The notes below the pieces were generated by a model. That model was not told the DNA's origin, made no database searches, and saw only the letters and a program-made list of their open reading frames with translations. From contig CAUZXS010000142.1 of assembly GCA_963585895.1 (NCBI GenBank), positions 5,001-69,000 of the forward strand: a DNA stretch of 64,000 nt, given 5' to 3'. Position 1 is the first letter of the stretch. The number at the start of each line of letters is the position of its first letter. This DNA comes from Sepioteuthis lessoniana. Taxonomy: Eukaryota; Mollusca; Cephalopoda; Myopsida; Loliginidae. Positions 11,241 through 21,795 of the stretch are shown in pieces. The translations under genes and the position numbers were made by a program.

Positions 11241-11300
<60 letters not shown>
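11241..11300. repeat. (TA)n microsatellite
   Basis: About 30 TA units. Confidence 0.97.
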
Positions 11301-11301
<1 letters not shown>

Positions 11302-11311
11302 TCCTCACTAA

Positions 11312-11382
11312 ACAAGCAGGATGTGACACAAGGTCAATTTTTAAGTGGAGTTTAACAGGTTTGAATTCAGAGTTGTTGTCAC
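11312..11382 (-). mobile_element. SINE-C 3' fragment
   Basis: Matches GGATATGACACAAGGTCAA through TTTGAATTCAGAG of minus-strand SINE-C. It begins right after the (TA)n tract. Confidence 0.7.
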
Positions 11383-11573
11383 TTTGCATAAAGGAATCTA
11401 TTAATTTTAGATTTCAAGTTAGTATATGGAAGCTTGAATTTATCAGGAGCCTCATCTAAAGACGCTTTGCCAATCGTGTCAGCTCTTATCTTCTCTCACT
11501 CCAATATCTCTTGAGATCCAGCATATAAAAGTTTCTTTAGAGTTGGACATGAAGTCAAACTCGGAAGTTAAAT

Positions 11574-14500
11574 AAGGGTCTTCCTGTTTTTTTTTATTTT
11601 TATTTCTTAGTGATAGGAAGATAGAGAGCGAGTCTGAGAAAATGATAAAGTTTTTGTGGTTTTGCTTTCAGAGATGATGTTGATTGCAAGGTCTTTTGCA
11701 CGGACTTCAACTGTAAAAATAAGGGTCTTCCTGTTTTTTTATTTTTATTTCTTAGTGATAGGAAGATAGAGGGCGAGTCTGAGAAAATGATAAAGTTTTT
11801 GTGGTTTTGCTTTCAGAGATGATGTTGATTGCAAGGTCTTTTGCACGGACTTCAACTGTAAAAATAAGGGTCTTCCTGTTTTTTTATTTTTATTTCTTAG
11901 TGATAGGAAGATAGAAAGCGAGTCTGAGAAAATGATAAAGTTTTTGTGGTTTTGCTTTCAGAGATGATGTTGATTGCAAGGTCTTTTGCACGGACTTCAA
12001 CTGTAAAAATAAGGGTCTTCCTGTTTTTTTTTATTTTTATTTCTTAGTGACAGGAAGATAGAGAGCGAGTCTGAGAAAATGATAAAGTTTTTGTGGTTTT
12101 GCTTTCAGAGATGATGTTGATTGCAAGGTCTTTTGCACGGACTTCAACTGTAAAAATAAGGGTCTTCCTGTTTTTTTTTTATTTTTATTTCTTAGTGACA
12201 GGAAGATAGAGAGCGAGTCTGAGAAAATGATAAAGTTTTTGTGGTTTTGCTTTCAGAGATGATGTTGATTGCAAGGTCTTTTGCACGGACTTCAACTGTA
12301 AAAATAAGGGTCTTCCTGTTTTTTTTTTATTTTTATTTCTTAGTGACAGGAAGATAGAGAGCGAGTCTGAGAAAATGATAAAGTTTTTGTGGTTTTGCTT
12401 TCAGAGATGATGTTGATTGCAAGGTCTTTTGCACGGACTTCAACTGTAAAAATAAGGGTCTTCCTGTTTTTTTTTTATTTTTATTTCTTAGTGACAGGAA
12501 GATAGAGAGCGAGTCTGAGAAAATGATAAAGTTTTTGTGGTTTTGCTTTCAGAGATGATGTTGATTGCAAGGTCTTTTGCACGGACTTCAACTGTAAAAA
12601 TAAGGGTCTTCCTGTTTTTTTTTAATTTTTATTTCTTAGTGACAGGAAGATAGAGAGCGAGTCTGAGAAAATGATAAAGTTTTTGTGGTTTTGCTTTCAG
12701 AGATGATGTTGATTGCAAGGTCTTTTGCACGGACTTCAACTGTAAAAATAAGGGTCTTCCTGTTTTTTTTTTATTTTTATTTCTTAGTGACAGGAAGATA
12801 GAGAGCGAGTCTGAGAAAATGATAAAGTTTTTGTGGTTTTGCTTTCAGAGATGATGTTGATTGCAAGGTCTTTTGCACGGACTTCAACTGTAAAAATAAG
12901 GGTCTTCCTGTTTTTTTTTTATTTTTATTTCTTAGTGACAGGAAGATAGAGAGCGAGTCTGAGAAAATGATAAAGTTTTTGTGGTTTTGCTTTCAGAGAT
13001 GATGTTGATTGCAAGGTCTTTTGCACGGACTTCAACTGTAAAAATAAGGGTCTTCCTGTTTTTTTTTTATTTTTATTTCTTAGTGACAGGAAGATAGAGA
13101 GCGAGTCTGAGAAAATGATAAAGTTTTTGTGGTTTTGCTTTCAGAGATGATGTTGATTGCAAGGTCTTTTGCACGGACTTCAACTGTAAAAATAAGGGTC
13201 TTCCTGTTTTTTTTTAATTTTTATTTCTTAGTGACAGGAAGATAGAGAGCGAGTCTGAGAAAATGATAAAGTTTTTGTGGTTTTGCTTTCAGAGATGATG
13301 TTGATTGCAAGGTCTTTTGCACGGACTTCAACTGTAAAAATAAGGGTCTTCCTGTTTTTTTTTGTTTTTATTTCTTAGTGATAGGAAGATAGAGAGCGAG
13401 TCTGAGAAAATGATAAAGTTTTTGTGGTTGCTTTCTGAGATGATGTTGATTGCAAGGTCTTTTGCACGGACTTCAACTGTAAAAATAAGGGTCTTCCTGT
13501 TTTTTTTTAATTTTTATTTCTTAGTGACAGGAAGATAGAGAGCGAGTCTGAGAAAATGATAAAGTTTTTGTGGTTTTGCTTTCAGAGATGATGTTGATTG
13601 CAAGGTCTTTTGCACGGACTTCAACTGTAAAAATAAGGGTCTTCCTGTTTTTTTTTATTTTTATTTCTTAGTGACAGGAAGATAGAGAGCGAGTCTGAGA
13701 AAATGATAAAGTTTTTGTGGTTTTGCTTTCAGAGATGATGTTGATTGCAAGGTCTTTTGCACGGACTTCAACTGTAAAAATAAGGGTCTTCCTGTTTTTT
13801 TTTTATTTTTATTTCTTAGTGACAGGAAGATAGAGAGCGAGTCTGAGAAAATGATAAAGTTTTTGTGGTTTTGCTTTCAGAGATGATGTTGATTGCAAGG
13901 TCTTTTGCACGGACTTCAACTGTAAAAATAAGGGTCTTCCTGTTTTTTTTTTATTTTTATTTCTTAGTGACAGGAAGATAGAGAGCGAGTCTGAGAAAAT
14001 GATAAAGTTTTTGTGGTTTTGCTTTCAGAGATGATGTTGATTGCAAGGTCTTTTGCACGGACTTCAACTGTAAAAATAAGGGTCTTCCTGTTTTTTTTTT
14101 ATTTTTATTTCTTAGTGACAGGAAGATAGAGAGCGAGTCTGAGAAAATGATAAAGTTTTTGTGGTTTTGCTTTCAGAGATGATGTTGATTGCAAGGTCTT
14201 TTGCACGGACTTCAACTGTAAAAATAAGGGTCTTCCTGTTTTTTTTTAATTTTTATTTCTTAGTGACAGGAAGATAGAGAGCGAGTCTGAGAAAATGATA
14301 AAGTTTTTGTGGTTTTGCTTTCAGAGATGATGTTGATTGCAAGGTCTTTTGCACGGACTTCAACTGTAAAAATAAGGGTCTTCCTGTTTTTTTTTGTTTT
14401 TATTTCTTAGTGATAGGAAGATAGAGAGCGAGTCTGAGAAAATGATAAAGTTTTTGTGGTTGCTTTCTGAGATGATGTTGATTGCAAGGTCTTTTGCACG

Positions 14501-15378
14501 GACTTCAACTGTAAAAATAAGGGTCTTCCTGTTTTTTTTTTATTTTTATTTCTTAGTGACAGGAAGATAGAGAGCGAGTCTGAGAAAATGATAAAGTTTT
14601 TGTGGTTTTGCTTTCAGAGATGATGTTGATTGCAAGGTCTTTTGCACGGACTTCAACTGTAAAAATAAGGGTCTTCCTGTTTTTTTTTATTTTTATTTCT
14701 TAGTGACAGGAAGATAGAGAGCGAGTCTGAGAAAATGATAAAGTTTTTGTGGTTTTGCTTTCAGAGATGATGTTGATTGCAAGGTCTTTTGCACGGACTT
14801 CAACTGTAAAAATAAGGGTCTTCCTGTTTTTTTTTTATTTTTATTTCTTAGTGACAGGAAGATAGAGAGCGAGTCTGAGAAAATGATAAAGTTTTTGTGG
14901 TTTTGCTTTCAGAGATGATGTTGATTGCAAGGTCTTTTGCACGGACTTCAACTGTAAAAATAAGGGTCTTCCTGTTTTTTTTTTATTTTTATTTCTTAGT
15001 GACAGGAAGATAGAGAGCGAGTCTGAGAAAATGATAAAGTTTTTGTGGTTTTGCTTTCAGAGATGATGTTGATTGCAAGGTCTTTTGCACGGACTTCAAC
15101 TGTAAAAATAAGGGTCTTCCTGTTTTTTTTTAATTTTTATTTCTTAGTGACAGGAAGATAGAGAGCGAGTCTGAGAAAATGATAAAGTTTTTGTGGTTTT
15201 GCTTTCAGAGATGATGTTGATTGCAAGGTCTTTTGCACGGACTTCAACTGTAAAAATAAGGGTCTTCCTGTTTTTTTTTTAATTTTCATTTCTTAGTGAT
15301 AGGAAGATAGAGAGCGAGTCTGAGAAAATGATAAAGTTTTTGTGGTTGCTTTCTGAGATGATGTTGAGTGAAAGGTAT
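11574..15378. repeat. satellite array, ~147-bp monomer, ~26 copies
   Basis: Head-to-tail monomers starting AAGGGTCTTCCTGTTTTT, with starts read at 11574, 11721, 11866, 12011, 12158, 12306, 12454 and so on to 15268; spacing is 145-148 bp. Most of the length change is in the T run. A variant monomer (GTTTTTATTT, GTGATAGG and the shortened GTGGTTGCTTTCTGAG) starts at 13342 and 14374, 1032 bp or seven monomers apart. A related terminal variant starts at 15268, six monomers later. Monomers preceding the variants carry TAATTTTT. This is a higher-order repeat. No gene is encoded. Confidence 0.97.
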
Positions 15379-15439
15379 CCGATTGTAATATGAAAATTGA
15401 AAAACAAAGTAATCTCAAAGCGATGAGTTTATTAAAAAG

Positions 15440-15492
15440 GAAAGTCGAGCTTAAAACGTTTCAGCTTTAATAAAACTTCATCAGAACTTTAC
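15440..15492 (-). ncRNA. hammerhead ribozyme-like motif
   Basis: Minus strand: AAAGTT, CTGATGA, AGTTTTATTAAAGCT, GAAAC, a short loop, GCTC, GACTTT. AAAGTT pairs with GACTTT (6 bp, one wobble) as stem I. The helix II region folds as 6 bp plus a 3-nt loop. The core bases and the UC cleavage site are present. Stem III is reduced to the A-U pair, so activity is uncertain. Lies 60 bp past the satellite. Confidence 0.5.
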
Positions 15493-15552
15493 GATGGTGA
15501 AACAAACGTTGACTTAACATTCTTCATTGTTCTATCAACAATTGTTTTACCA

Positions 15553-15606
15553 TCTAAAATTCCTGATGAAGGTTTATAAAAACCGAAACGTATTAACATC
15601 GACTCT
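15553..15606 (+). ncRNA. degenerate hammerhead-like motif
   Basis: CTGATGA, GGTTT...AAACC hairpin, CGAAAC, and a short GT/AC stem before ATC. Stem I pairing is poor and the base before the helix II stem is unpaired. It faces the motif at 15440-15492 in the opposite orientation. Confidence 0.35.
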
Positions 15607-15659
15607 CCTTCGTAAGAAATCCATCACTTTTGGATTACTTTGTTTTTCAATTTTCTCCA

Positions 15660-15676
15660 TATATATACATATATAT

Positions 15677-15710
<34 letters not shown>

Positions 15711-16050
15711 TTACTAATCTACTATCTACCAGCATTCACGGTTACCAGAAAAAAACCCGCCAGAAACAAGAGATAAAAAATATCTCGAATCACCGAAGAA
15801 AAAATATCATGGGACAAAAAGAAAGAAAAGGCCAACCCCGTCACACCAGTTGAAAAAAATCTAGAGATATGCAGTCAGTTGGTCAAAAGAAAAATAAAAC
15901 CCACCGTCAACGCTGCAATGCTACAATTACAAGAGTGCTCAACACGAGTGGAGCCAATTACAAAATTAACTTAAATCGCGAGTCGGAATTCTCCTACTAA
16001 AGTTTCACCTTAACGGATTATCAGGGAGTCTCATACCGACCAATGATAAA
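15660..16050 (+). repeat. Penelope-like end repeat (copy 1) with (TA)n
   Basis: From the (TA)n tract through TTACTAATCTACTATCTACC and AACAAGAGATAAA to the AAATCGCGAGTCGG block, this matches 39440-39835 in the same orientation. The minus strand near 15965-16030 holds a hammerhead-like core with CTGATAA in place of CTGATGA. Hammerheads near element ends are known for Penelope-like elements; no coding part is seen here, so the family call is an inference. Confidence 0.5.
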
Positions 16051-16239
16051 GGAGAAAACACCATTTTTTATATTCACCAAAAACCTACCTAGCTTAAAAT
16101 TTACATAACAAAATAAAATAAATAAAATGAACAAAAAAAACCTTACTTTTATTTACCCCCCCAGGTATAAATACACAGAAACCTATCTCTAATTATAAAG
16201 CAACCACCCCCTTTTGTGTTTACAACTATTTAAAACCTC

Positions 16240-16242
<3 letters not shown>

Positions 16243-16279
<37 letters not shown>
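16243..16279. repeat. (TA)n microsatellite
   Basis: About 18 TA units. Confidence 0.97.
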
Positions 16280-16281
<2 letters not shown>

Positions 16282-16549
16282 AATAATAAGAGATACATGA
16301 TTTGTTTAAAGAAATAATTAAATTTTTAATGTAATTTCCCAATATTCTTTCCTTTCAGATTTCCCTTGTAATTACCTCCCCTGTTTGCAGCCATCTGTAA
16401 AGCTGGAGAGGTGGTTGGGATGGTGTTCCAGGATGGTGTTCCATTTTTAAAGAAAAGAGAATAACGGTTTTGGATATTCTCCTTGTGGAATGCTTTCCCC
16501 TTGATTTTACAGGCCAGAAAGAGTAGATACCGCATGTTCATTGAAGTTT

Positions 16550-16883
16550 CTATGGAAGAGAAAGTTTTAAATAAAGTGGTAGCCCTGCTCTTAAGCCAAC
16601 ATCATGCAGGTCTCTCATGATATTTTTACTTCCAAGTGGTATCGTATCAGAAAAAAAAAATGCCTTCGGATGCTGCTTTTTGATTAATGTTTCTCTTGCG
16701 AAAGTTTCCAGGCGGATCAAATGGTCTACTGTTCCTCTCTTTTTAAAGAATCGTTTCTGGAGGTTCGTAATTAGGTTGTGTGATTCTTGGTACCGCGTCA
16801 GCCTTTTGTTAATCACCCGCTTCATCGTCTGGCAGACGCAGCTAGTTAATGCTATGGGTCGATAGTTCTGCGGATTAGAGTTA
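16550..16883 (-). pseudogene. jockey-like reverse transcriptase remnant
   Basis: Conceptual protein contains NPQNYRPIALTS (the NYRPI block of LINE reverse transcriptases), then a TMKRVINKRL segment, a diverged GF-type block and DLHDVGLR. The key F/YxDD active site is not present in this piece. The open frame continues upstream into the 3' end of mariner B, which is a chance fusion. Sequence to 16326 is a more decayed continuation. Confidence 0.85.
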
Positions 16884-17794
16884 CGAGGATCATTAAATAA
16901 GTTTCCAGACTTTTTTCGTATAGGCACTTTTATTGATAGTACACACACGAAACTCTAGTCCCCTTCGAAGTAATCTCCTCCAGCTGCAATGCACTTGTTG
17001 TACCGTTCCAACAACTTCGCAAAGGCCACATCGAAGTCCTCTTGTGTGAGCATGTCAATGACCTTCGTCACAGCCTCTTTCACCTCCTCAATTGTCTCAT
17101 AACGACAGTCTCTGAGCTTAGGGAATAACCAAAAGTCACAGGGAGCAATGTCTGGACTATAGAGAGGGTGAGGAACTGTCTTGATGCCCATCTTGGTCAA
17201 ATAGTCTGTGACAAGGATGGCGTTGTGGACTGGTGCATTGTCCTGGTGTAAATGCCACTGACCCGATTTGAAGAGTGCTGGCCTCTTCCCTAGGAATCTC
17301 TCCTTGAACTCCCTTAAAACCTCAACATAGTAATCCTAACCCAAACCCTTTGGCCAATCAAATCTGGCGTATTGACTTCCTTACTCCTCCCACACCTCTC
17401 ATCATCTTCACAGACTCCCTGCCTTCCTTGAATCTCTTATGCCGCTCAAATATTTATGCTCGACTCATGCAAGATGGCCGAAAAGCAGTCTGAAGCATCC
17501 CATACGTTTCTGTAGCTGCATTTTTTCCAAGTTTAAAACAGAATTTTATTCCATATCGTTCTTCTAAAGTGTCCTGACGTCCTGATTGCATTTTTGAAGT
17601 TCACCAGCTGTGAAAATCAGGTTTTAGTAGGGTGTATTCCAATTCCTGGTGTAGCTGTTCATTTGAACCTGAAATCATTTAAATTGGTCAGTCATCTTAT
17701 AAGACGTATAGCAATAACATAGTGAATTTTCAAGAGTCTACGACAATTTTAAATGCCTGTACAAAAAGTCTAGAAACTTATTGAAGGCACCACG
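16884..17794 (-). mobile_element. mariner element, copy B, complete ends
   Basis: 911 bp, TA on both sides (16882-16883 and 17795-17796). Terminal inverted repeats are about 28 bp (CGAGGATCATTAAATAAG at one end; the other reads CGTGGTGCCTTCAATAAG in reverse complement). It carries an N-terminal scrap, an internal deletion and the C-terminal transposase ORF at 16955-17200 with YSPDIAPCDFWLF. Inserted in the jockey-like reverse transcriptase. Confidence 0.92.
16955..17200 (-). pseudogene. mariner transposase C-terminal remnant
   Basis: 81 codons with the third catalytic aspartate (APCDFWLF) and the YFEGD terminus. The HQ/HQDNAP block lies upstream in the element. The first catalytic aspartate is absent because of the family-wide deletion. 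Confidence 0.85.
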
Positions 17795-17796
17795 TA

Positions 17797-17911
17797 TCTT
17801 TACGGGTTTTGTGGATAGAGACAATTGTCATCTGTCTCCATATTTCTGAGAAGGTTTCCCCTGTCCATATGTTATGGAAAATATTTACAAAGCACCTGAC
17901 AGATTCTGGGG
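17797..17911 (-). pseudogene. jockey-like RT, piece before NYRPI
   Basis: Conceptual CFVNIFHNIW, GETFSEIWR and TIVSIHKTRKDTW match the region just upstream of NYRPI in jockey-type enzymes. The frame resumes beyond mariner B with NDPRNSNPQNYRP. Clear evidence that mariner B split the LINE. Confidence 0.8.
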
Positions 17912-18305
17912 CTGGAGAATACACCAACTGCATCTCTGCGGAGAGGTAAGACCCTCCCCCAACGAGTGTCCTAGATATGACATTAAACAATCTGATGGCA
18001 AGGCTCGACCCTTGGAGATTTGGGAAATGTAGAGTACCCTTTCATTGCCATTGTTCTCATGTCCTCTCTGACATAGAGTGGTAGCACCCGATATGGTTCT
18101 ATCTATGGTTTCAATAGAACTATTCGACATTTAAACTGAACAAACAAATGATTTGTATTAAATTGAACTGTTAGAAATAGAACTGTCTGATCATTTATCT
18201 GTACTTGCTTACAGATCATATCCTTAATATACGCATAAACAGGATTTAGCGTTAAATAACCTACAAAGGTTGATATGCTTTCAACCAACCAACCAACCAA
18301 CCAAC
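17912..18305 (+). mobile_element. SINE-B inserted in the LINE
   Basis: Head with GGCTGGAGAATACACCAACT, the GTAAGACCCTCCCCC segment, a short internal repeat region, and the tail GCGTTAAATAACCTACAAAG followed by an AACC-repeat. The LINE resumes at both ends. Confidence 0.85.
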
Positions 18306-18959
18306 CTGATTGATTCATCTGGCATTTGTTTTTGAAATCTCGTCAGGGACGACAGCTATATTGTAAAATTTATGGAATTCACTTGTTCTGTTTGGATGAA
18401 TGGCTTATAATCTTCGGAATTTCTTGGAGTGAAATCTAATTTTTTCTTTACTGTGTTCCGTTTGATTTTCAGGAACTTTTTGCTGACTTAGGGAGAATTT
18501 TTTGAGAGTGTTTCTGCTAGCTGATCAGCAATAACCTCTTTTTTGCAGTGACTTTGGTGTTTATGATAGAGAGATGTTTTAGTGAAGTTGTTTTTTTTTT
18601 ACTGGTTATTTTCTGAATTATGTCTCAGACTGTTTTCAATTTAGAGGAAGTATTCAGTTTTCTCACGTAATTTTCCCAAGAGTTGTTTTTGGTCTCTTTG
18701 ATAGTTTTACGTGTATTCTCTCTGTAGAATTTGAAGGAGATTAAATTGGTGGTTGCGGATTCAGTGTAGAACTTTTGCAGAGCTCCGCGTCATAGCCGAA
18801 TTGACACTTTATATTCTTTGCCGAACAATGATCTATCTTGTTTGTAAGAGGTTGGGTTGTGTGGGATAGACTTTTTGCTTTTGTGATCAGTTTTTGTGTA
18901 AAATGTTCGTCAGACTAAGAGATGTCATTTTAGATGAAGTACATGAGGCGTAGAGATCT

Positions 18960-19373
18960 AAACTATTCTCAGTTATCCTGGTTCAATTTCCACCGAGGAA
19001 GATCTTCAGCCTGAAGGTTGACACTCTCAATCGCAATCAGAAAATAGCCGCTTCCACAAATATCCTCATAAAATCTCCAGTAGAAATAGAGGAAAACTCC
19101 AAGGTCACTGAGGGTTAAATCAATAGCTGAGTAGGTAGCACGAGATGGGTCAAGATATGTTTGAGATTTTGCGTTGAAGAGAGTTGTTATTGCTGATAAT
19201 GTTTTCAGGTGTTCTGACTTTTTGGTTCGTGGTTTTACATCCCCACATGGTAGTGTGGCTGTTAAAATCGCTAAATAGAAATATAGGGTGAAGGTAGTTA
19301 ATGTAATATGTAGTTGGGTTCCTTTAGTTAATCAGATCTTGTAATATATAGTTGGATACTTCTCATAGACCCA
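18960..19373 (-). pseudogene. jockey-like endonuclease domain remnant
   Basis: Conceptual minus-strand protein shows a DFN(S/A)HTTMWG block (the GDFNAH motif of AP-type endonucleases), then YSAIDLT after repair of one stop, a W-x-V/I-YED region, a degraded GSDHFPI block and PRWKLNQ-type text ending the domain. Frames shift several times. The upstream part of the domain is at 19869-20005. Confidence 0.75.
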
Positions 19374-19868
19374 GTGTTGTATACTTCTCATAGACCCAAC
19401 CAAGAATATAATCAAATATAATGAACGAACTTCAACGAAACGAAACACACTTCTTTATAAAAATATATCTCCTTTTCTTCTCGAAAGGGGCACACAGTTT
19501 GTTGTAAGTTTGAGAGATTGATCGAGAGACATACCAACAGAGAAGGGACTTCTTCTTGTCCTATATCTTCTTCCTGGAGCAAGGGGTTGCCAACGCTTGC
19601 ACCCCCTTGCTAGCTGTATCGTCAGAGACGACACTAACGCCTCTGATCGCCTGCGTATCCCTGGCTCGACGCTCGATTCTGACTGGACTCTGAATTTGAC
19701 TGCGTGGTTCTCATATCACGTGGTCTCCTTACGGTTACACAACTGCTCGACCGGTCTACTCCGACGCACTGTCAGCCCCTGTTTACTAATTACAACGTGA
19801 CTGCTTGTCAAAGCAAACGGGGTCACCAGGAACGAACACAAAACCATGTCAACAGTCATTATATAACA
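19374..19868. mobile_element. LTR-like insert in the LINE endonuclease
   Basis: Begins TGTTGTATACTTC and ends CATTATATAACA, inverted ends like the TGTTGTATAG LTR family. It also shares an ACACTTCTT...AAAATATA...TCTC arrangement with those LTRs. Endonuclease sequence flanks it on both sides. The flanking 4 bp do not match, and ATACTTCTCATAGACCCA is duplicated at the left join, so the exact boundary is uncertain. Confidence 0.5.
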
Positions 19869-20005
19869 GGAGAAGATATTATTTTATTTAAAGTTGCTTT
19901 GATGACAATGGGGTAGAGTCCAGTGTTGAATTTGATTTTGCGTTGGGCTATGTTATTCCTGATTCGGACTGAGATTCCCCCAGAAAGCCCATGACCAGTG
20001 TTGCT
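19869..20005 (-). pseudogene. jockey-like endonuclease, upstream piece
   Basis: Conceptual GGISVRIRNNI and IVIKATLNK resemble the GG-A-x-L-I-K segment of jockey-clade endonucleases. Ends at AT-rich DNA, so the LINE is 5' truncated or unrecognisable beyond this. Confidence 0.65.
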
Positions 20006-20342
20006 TATGTAATTTTTATTGTTTTATTATTCTATATTTTTTTATATTTTTAAAATTTTTTCTACTTAAAAAATTTTTTTAAATTTATTTATTTTTTTTT
20101 AATCTTTAATTGTTTATTTTCTCCTATTGTTTATATATTTTTTAAATTAGAAAAAAAAAACAATTTTAAAATTAAGAAAATATTATTTTAAGTTTTATAA
20201 AAAAATTCATTTAATTTTTAATTTTAATTTCTAATTTTTTTATACTTTTTATATTTTTAAAATTAATTTTTCTATTTATTTTTTTCATTTTATCTTTATT
20301 TTTTAAATTCTTTTTATTGTTCTATATTGTTTATATATTCTT
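20006..20342. other. extreme AT-rich spacer
   Basis: Almost only A and T with long T and A runs; no gene. Confidence 0.7.
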
Positions 20343-20592
20343 TACCGGCTCATTGGCCTAGTGTTCGCTAATGGTCCGGGAGACCGGGGTTCAATCCCAG
20401 GTCGAGTCATGCCAAAGACTTAAAAAATGGTACTTGATACCTCCTTGCTTAACACTCAGCATTATAAGGCACGTATCAAGGGTAAATTGAAGCAATCCAG
20501 GGAAAGGAGTAGCGCCTTCACCTGCACCATGGTGTAGTAGCTATTGAAAAGGGAGCCTTCCGGTCGCCCTCAACTACGCTCGCCAACAGCTA
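20343..20592 (+). mobile_element. SINE-E
   Basis: tRNA-derived head with TTGGCCTAGTGTTCGC (A box region) and GGGGTTCAATCCCAGG (good B box), then TACTTGATACCTCCTTGC, GGCAATCCAGG-type and GGTCGCCCTCAACTACG body. AT-rich DNA of the same type continues on both sides, as if inserted there. Confidence 0.85.
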
Positions 20593-20676
20593 TATATTCT
20601 TTATAAGTTTCGTGGTTTTTTATTTTAATGTCATCGTTCGCTTTAGGGAATACTTCTTGAAGGCAAATGATAATTG

Positions 20677-21320
20677 TGTTGTATAGCCAAATAAAAATAT
20701 GCATATATATATATACTTATACATTCAGAATACATATTGACGCAATAATAAAGACGAGCGAATACCTCTTAAAAAAATATACCTCTTACTTTATTTGAAA
20801 GGTTGGTGTGTGTGAGAGTGAGTTGGAGACCGAACAGAACTGCAACATATTGACCCCCACTCTTATGGCCATTAGCGTTGTGTCTTTCTCGTTCTCCTGA
20901 TGCTCAACCGGGGGCCCGGGGGCCCGGGGGCCCGGGGGCCCAGCTTTCTGCTGAGTGCTCTTCTTTCTACCGTATCTCCAACTAACTGACTTCCTGTCTT
21001 CACCAAGTTATATAATAGTTTAATGGCCCACTCAGTATCTATTATCATGGCTAGCCAGGCCGGAATATGCCACTTCCGGCGTCTTTGGACTGACATGTTT
21101 GATCATCATCAAGCGGAAATAACTGTCATGCAGTTCAGAGGTCACTCTCTCCCGGTGCATCAGTCTATGAGTGTACCATGGGATTTTACCTTGTCCCATT
21201 TTGTCAGCCAAGCCCGCCTACGCGATTTCTTCTCATAACTGCCATCGGAATGTGTCACTTCCTTCCGGTGCATCCCTTTGGAATGGCATGTTTGGCCGGG
21301 TCGAAGGTCAATATACAACA
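20677..21320. mobile_element. LTR, longer variant with PBS-like sequence after it
   Basis: Starts TGTTGTATAGCC and ends TCAATATACAACA, matching 7387-7939 and 59743-60237. It has extra sequence in the middle and a GGGGGCCC-type unit repeated about four times (20910-20940). ATTG flanks both sides, which fits a 4-bp TSD. But TTGGCACAACAGTGGGA right after it also looks like a primer-binding site, so it may be a 5' LTR with truncated internal DNA. Confidence 0.75.
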
Positions 21321-21591
21321 ATTGGCACAACAGTGGGAAATGACCAATAGGGAAACCCATTCACCTTGGTACGACATTGTTATGCTGTTAGTATAATCGT
21401 ATCAAGAGAAAGTACACTGTACAGTTGGATGTCATGAGATTCCATATTTCAGTATACGGTCGCTTAAAATACTGTCCAATATCGCAAAGTCCTTGGTCTG
21501 TTGGTATGACTGACCCCAGAGCCAATATTTGCCACCGCCTTCTACTAAACAGGACTTGACACAATGTCAAGGTCGATTATAGAGGAGGTTT

Positions 21592-21795
21592 ATGAGAGGG
21601 GAAGGTCGAGCACGAACCGAAGCTCGAGCCCTGCTGGACTATAATGCTGCTCGCCCACCTGAATGTGGCCCAGCCGAAGCTGGAAGCCTTACGGCCTCAA
21701 GTGTGCCTTTGTTGGACTCTGCCCGAACCAGCAGGCGTGCACGAAGAATCGTGCGAGCCCCAAAGCCACTATCTTCTGACTATTGGTGTTAAGCG
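21592..21795 (+). pseudogene. probable gypsy-like pol C-terminal tail
   Basis: 67-residue open stretch ending in TSRRARRIV, LSSDYWC and a stop. A basic R-rich end with an aromatic DYW/DY tail is typical of the last residues of Ty3/gypsy-type Pol after the integrase. No integrase core is visible upstream, and the neighbouring sequence to 21321 is not recognised. It could belong to the LTR at 20677 or to the LTR-like repeat at 22164. Confidence 0.5.

Larger units (their letters stand above)
16326..20005 (-). mobile_element. jockey-like non-LTR retrotransposon, interrupted
   Basis: Minus-strand LINE relic. Reading 5' to 3': endonuclease pieces at 19869-20005 and 18960-19373, a linker at 18306-18960, then reverse transcriptase pieces at 17797-17911 and 16326-16883. 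The gaps are later insertions: an LTR-like element (19374-19868), a SINE-B (17912-18305) and mariner B (16884-17794). Full of stops and frameshifts. Confidence 0.85.

Noticed and set aside
11574-15378. CRISPR-like regular repeat array
   Set aside because: Monomers are directly contiguous without unique spacers and the genome is eukaryotic; it is a satellite.
16550-16948. Intact 132-aa fusion protein
   Set aside because: Chance joining of mariner 3' end sequence with a decayed LINE frame.
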